Positions 9,348-12,860 of a DNA stretch of 12,860 nucleotides are shown in pieces. This DNA is from Lobulomyces angularis. Taxonomy: Eukaryota; Chytridiomycota; Chytridiomycetes; Lobulomycetales; Lobulomycetaceae. Both the position numbers and the translations under genes were made by a program. Numbering within the stretch: the stretch's first letter is position 1; the number at the start of each line of letters is the position of its first letter. The notes under the pieces are model-generated. The model searched no databases and was not told the DNA's origin. It was given only the letters and a program-made list of their open reading frames with translations. Location: contig JADHYX010000522.1 in assembly GCA_027604685.1 (NCBI GenBank), positions 1-12,860 of the forward strand, written 5' to 3'.

Positions 9348-9900
9348 TTTTTTTTTTTTTGAACTGGAAAGTTAAAAAAATGATTCAAAATTCAAAAAAC
9401 CCCTGTGTAACCAGATATTTCTACAACTTAAATTCTTTAAGTCAATTTATAAAATTATTTTAAATTTTTTTAAATCATTAAAATATGATAGGTTCTTTGA
9501 TGTTTTATTCCTCATATTCCTTAAATTTTATTCTATTGATTTTTTGCAACTTTTTTTTTTTTTAAAGGACTTATTTTGACAAACCTAAACAGTTCTCAAA
9601 ATATTATTCTTGGCCAAAGGCATTTGAGTGCTTACTTTTAATTGAAATATCCTAATTCTAATTAAAAAAGATCTTAATTCTAATTGAAGAAGTATAATTC
9701 GGAAAAGTACCTAAAATCTATTTTAAACAATAAGATTGGATATTTGTTGAATATCAAGAAATTTGCATTACCTGTTAATTCCAGTTTATGCAAAGCTAAT
9801 GTTTCCATTTTTTTAAAATTATTTTCCTTCTGGTTTTAATGATAATTTGTAGGTATTTAATTAAAAAATCTAAAAAATTAAAATACAATTCTATCAAAGA
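9348..9900. other. Divergent intergenic region, subunit e / TMEM135-like
   Basis: This 553-base AT-rich spacer between two start codons probably holds both promoters. It shows poly-T tracts near 9350 and 9550 and a degenerate repeat at 9631-9692. No tRNA, no open frame resembling a protein and no clear TATA or CCAAT arrangement was found. Confidence 0.65.
9631..9692. repeat. Degenerate 20-22 bp tandem repeat
   Basis: Two near-identical 20-mers, CCTAATTCTAATTAAAAAAG at 9651-9670 and CTTAATTCTAATTGAAGAAG at 9673-9692, match at 17 of 20 positions and are two bases apart. A weaker copy, CTTACTTTTAATTGAAATAT, directly precedes them at 9631-9650. It is located in the shared promoter region; binding-site or slippage origin cannot be told apart. 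Confidence 0.6.
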
Positions 9901-12013
9901 ATGAAATCTGAAAAAAAAGTTTTAAAAAAAGAAAGAAATCCTGTTTCTCCTCCTCAATGGAGTAATCTCTTACAAATCTTTAAACATTCTTTGAAAGGTT
10001 CATCCCAGACTTTTATGTTAATTTATACTATCAGGGTACTTTTTTAATAATTTCAACGGTTTAATGTAAAAACTTCTGTTAATTAGGCATCAATACCTGC
10101 TGCGATAAAGTTTGTTCTACTTTTTGTTAAGCGAAAAAAAATCAATCTTGATAATTTCTTAAGTGTGTTAGATCCCTTTGTCAGAAGTGAAACCATTAGG
10201 TGAACAAAGAAGTATAAGATATATGAATTTTCTTTTATTTATAAATTAAATTGAAATAATACCTGTTTTTATAAGTAACTTTGTTAATATTAATTAAAAT
10301 TTTTTTCCTTGAAGATTTGCCTCTATGTTTGGAAGTTTTTCATTTTTATGGAAATTTATTAACAACACAACCTTTTATTATCGAATGGTATTTTGACTTT
10401 TCCCATTAAACCTCTAATATATAAAATCATAAATTTCAAAACAAATCTTAGAGACAGTCAAAAGTTACTGGTTTTATGTCAGGAGCAATAGCAGGATTAT
10501 TATCAATTTTAATTGAAAAGGATAATGAAAGTAGATCGGCTTTTGTTAAACAAATCTTTATTAGGTCAATGCAATCTTTTTATTTTTACCTAAAAAAAAG
10601 AAACATCATTGATTTACCTTATGGAGATTCTTTTTTATTCATCTTGAGTACAACTTCAATAATGGTAATTAATTTATATTTTTACTTTTGTTTGGAAAAA
10701 ATTTATAATCTTTTTTTTCTTTTAATTTTTCTTAGTATGCTTACATAATGGTAAAAAATCTTAAACAATTCTTCATGCGGAGTTTTTTTTTTAATTCTAG
10801 CAACCTAATACAATACCAAAGGAATATTACTCTTGGATAGTGAAAATGGGGCAGGTACCAAAGGAAACTTTACAGTTAAACCGAGATAATGTTAGAAGTC
10901 TTGAAACTTCCCATTTTAAAACAGATGCAAAATTAAAGTTAACAACAGCTGTCAATTTAATTAAAAAGTTTTCAAATCAAAATGTAAAAAGTGAAGCAGC
11001 AATTCAGACAACCAAAGAAATCTTCAATACCAAAAATTATTTTCCTGTTATCCCTTGTTCAGTACTACACCCTTCGGAAGAAAGTTGTTTGAATCATAAC
11101 AAAAGTCTTTTTATAAATATGCTAAAAAATATGCTTCCAATTTACATTTCACTAAATATTATTCCAATGATCGTTTTTAGGGGCAGAAGTTTCGTTAACA
11201 AGTATTCTTTTTAAAATTGAAAATTCAAAAAATCTTGACTGTTTTTTTTTTTTTTTTCTAAGTCCTGTAAAAAATTTATATCGATCTTTACTATCTGCTT
11301 CTAGGTATATTTGCATATTTTTACATTTTAAATAAAAGCTGTTTAATAAACAGGTCTTCAACATTTTTGGCTACATTTGTTATTGTTAACATGGGAGCAA
11401 TTTGCACACAAAGAAAAATTATTTTATGGAAAAACCGTAATTAAGATTTTAAAAAAATTTTTATTTGGCAATTAATTTTATATTAATATTTCTTTTTTAT
11501 ATCTGTGCATGTAGGTCCAAAATTTTTTAATTTTCTTCCAGTTACGGATAATAAATTGCATTATTACATTTGTGGCATTTTGTGTTCATCAACTATTTTT
11601 TTAGAAAATACTAAACGACGGCCAGAGGTTTTTTCTTTAAAGAAAAACATTTCATTTATTTTCTCACATAACTAGCTTGCAATGTATGTTTTACCAAAAG
11701 GTATGATATAAATATAAGTTGAAAACTACAATTAAAATTATTATATTTTTCATTTTTTTTGATAGGTTTAACTTCTCTCTATCAAGTGTTACTAAATCGT
11801 GGGTATAAGCTACACATAAAAAATTTTGATGTTTACTTATTTGGAATTGGAATGGGAGTTTTAATGGTAATAACATAAAAAATTATCATTCTCTATTTTT
11901 ATGTGATTATTTTTTTTCCGTCCTACCCAAACCAGTCATTTTATCAATGTGAACCTGACGTAATTGGGGTTCTCTTATACAAAGTTATGAATAAGGTTAT
12001 TGGTAAAAACTAA
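9901..12013 (+). CDS. TMEM135: TMEM135-like integral membrane protein
   Basis: Twelve exons: 9901-10035, 10087-10199, 10315-10387, 10452-10664, 10736-10750, 10801-11201, 11263-11304, 11354-11436, 11515-11627, 11676-11700, 11766-11866, 11936-12013; 463 aa, all introns GT-AG. The family (Tim17-related fold) is linked in animals to mitochondrial dynamics and peroxisomal lipid handling, and fungi have uncharacterised members. Family landmarks in order: RFASMFGSFSFLWK (83-96); glycine-rich SGAIAGLLSILIEK with FVKQIFIRSMQS (116-141); YGDSFLFIL...IMYAYIMQPNTIPKEYYSWI (155-195); IPCSVLHPSEESCL (267-280); RSSTFLATFVIVNMGAICTQR (331-351); YYICGILCSSTIFLENTKRRPELAMYVLPKG (about 375-405, spanning two junctions); and NFDVYLFGIGMGVLMSFYQCEPD near the end. 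Several junctions are fixed only because they rebuild these blocks. Exons of 15, 25 and 42 nt make this gene easy to mis-annotate. The ATG at 9901 opens a basic, unconserved N-terminus, so an upstream start cannot be excluded. Confidence 0.88.
10736..10750 (+). other. TMEM135: 15-nt micro-exon (YAYIM) of the TMEM135-like gene
   Basis: TATGCTTACATAATG lies between TTTTTCTTAG (ending 10735) and a GTAAAA donor at 10751, both phase 0. It encodes YAYIM, which completes the conserved IM-YAxxM-xPxTLP block between exons 4 and 6. Skipping it keeps the frame but deletes five family-conserved residues. Confidence 0.8.
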
Positions 12014-12342
12014 CATAACGTCTCGATTTTTTTTTTTTTTAAGTTTCAATTTACTGTTTATCTCTACTTTATCTTATAATTTTTTATTAAATTTTTTCAT
12101 TTATTTCTGTGTATTTGTAAAAATTCATAAAAAAAAGGAATATGAATTGAATTTTTATCATGTTAAATCTTACTTCATTTTGTAAATAAAAAAATCCTTA
12201 TACATTATGATGCGCACATCCTCAAAATCCATGTGTAAAAAATATTTTTTTTATTTTTAAATCGCTATAAAATTAGTGCGAATTCTTTTTTTTTTTTTAT
12301 TAACTATTTTTGTATTCATGTGCAATATACATTAATATCGTT
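12014..12342. other. Convergent 3' spacer between TMEM135-like gene and LRR paralogue C
   Basis: This is 329 bases of low-complexity AT-rich DNA with long T runs. No gene or RNA can be supported. It contains likely poly(A) signals for both flanking genes: AATAAA at 12185-12190 on the + strand for the TMEM135-like gene, and TTTATT at 12296-12301 (AATAAA on the - strand), about 40 bases past the stop of paralogue C. Confidence 0.65.
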
Positions 12343-12859
12343 TCAAGGATTTTTGTCTGCAGTAACTTCTTCAAGTTCAACCAGTCCCAAAGGAATATTT
12401 CCAAACTTCTTAACTCTTGTATCTTTTTTGTTGACACGAAGATTTTTAATTTTTAAAAAAAGTTTCAAGTCTTGATCAATCAGTTTTCCGCCTTTTTGCT
12501 TTTTTCTCTCTAAGGCTATTTTACTCACTAATCCAAGTCTTTGCTGTAAAAATCCCCAAGGCGTAAAAGGTCCAGGACCAAATAAAAACCAGTAAAACGT
12601 CCTAAATGAAGAATGTAATTGTAATTTATGTAAAAACATAATTTTTTTAACTGTTTACAATAACGAAGTAAAGAATGTTAAAGCACTTGTAATAATCGTA
12701 ACGATGGAAAATTTTCTCTCTTGTGAGATAATCAAGGATTTATCATTAATCGGCATCAATATTACTACAGTTTCATCAGAAGATGACTTCTGAATTTGAG
12801 TAAACACTTGGTAGCTATACATATCTTCATACAAAGAGTCCCAATTCCCAAATAAGCCA
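12343..12859 (-). CDS. LRR/three-pass membrane protein, paralogue C (3' end only)
   Basis: Two exons, 12859-12659 (201 nt) and 12601-12343, are separated by a 57-bp GT-AG intron in phase 2, exactly as exons 9 and 10 of paralogues A and B; exon 9 is 201 nt in all three. The product starts GLFGNWDSLYEDMYSYQV, continues through ISQERKFSIVTIITSALTFF (third membrane segment) and TFYWFLFG, and carries a variant of the tail motif, FGPGPFTPWG. The basic stretch is ERKKQKGGKLIDQDLKLFLK. The tail is shorter than in A and B (no long acidic or polar extension). The last base of the window would be the G of the acceptor AG, so the rest of the gene, including any LRR ectodomain, lies to the right. Membership in the LRR family is inferred from these exons only. 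Confidence 0.85.
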
Positions 12860-12860
12860 C

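Noticed and set aside
11152..11876. Two - strand open frames (11152-11364 and 11691-11876) as genes
   Set aside because: Both are antisense to TMEM135-like exons and introns that rebuild conserved family blocks; translations are homopolymer-rich.
12000..12185. 61-codon + strand open frame after the TMEM135-like gene
   Set aside because: Low-complexity Phe/Leu/Tyr-rich translation of T-rich DNA overlapping the true last exon; no family features.
1..12860. CRISPR arrays, tRNA/rRNA genes, transposable elements or prokaryotic operon signals
   Set aside because: No regular spaced repeats, no tRNA box sequences or cloverleaf, no transposase or reverse transcriptase frames and no terminal inverted repeats were seen; gene structure is clearly eukaryotic.

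Overview
This is a stretch of very AT-rich, compact eukaryotic nuclear DNA. Nearly every gene is split by short introns (about 40-150 bp) with GT...AG ends and T-rich or CTAA-containing 3' ends. The identifiable proteins are a 26S proteasome ATPase, an F-ATP synthase subunit e of the fungal/animal kind and a TMEM135 homologue. Together with fungal-style leucine-rich-repeat (LRR) proteins that carry a plant-like DCC...GRV N-cap, they suggest an early-diverging fungus (chytrid or Rozella-like). That placement is inference; no rRNA or barcode is present. All gene models below were built by hand by joining open frames across GT-AG introns so that phase, family alignment and paralogue alignment agree.

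Layout. 1-279 (+): 3' end of an unrecognised gene. 294-3451 (-): complete 10-exon LRR membrane protein gene, called A here (888 aa). 3452-3742: short shared promoter. 3743-6845 (+): its divergent paralogue B, also 10 exons (876 aa). 7007-8531 (+): RPT4, 7 exons (400 aa). 8835-9347 (-): ATP synthase subunit e, 3 exons (104 aa). 9348-9900: intergenic region with degenerate 20-22 bp repeats. 9901-12013 (+): TMEM135-like gene, 12 exons (463 aa) including a 15-nt micro-exon. 12343-12859 (-): last two exons of a third LRR paralogue, C, running off the right edge.

The three housekeeping genes are ordinary. The accessory interest lies in the LRR family: secreted-type LRR ectodomain, membrane segment, basic cytoplasmic loop, second membrane segment, roughly 250-residue second extracytoplasmic domain, third membrane segment and a basic tail starting with an FGxGPFxPWG motif. 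There is no kinase or other catalytic domain. A and B keep the same nine intron positions and phases and several identical exon lengths, and they sit head to head, so they arose by inverted duplication. C shares the last two exons. They look like a local, diverging cluster of surface or endomembrane sensor or adhesion proteins; the function is not known from sequence alone.
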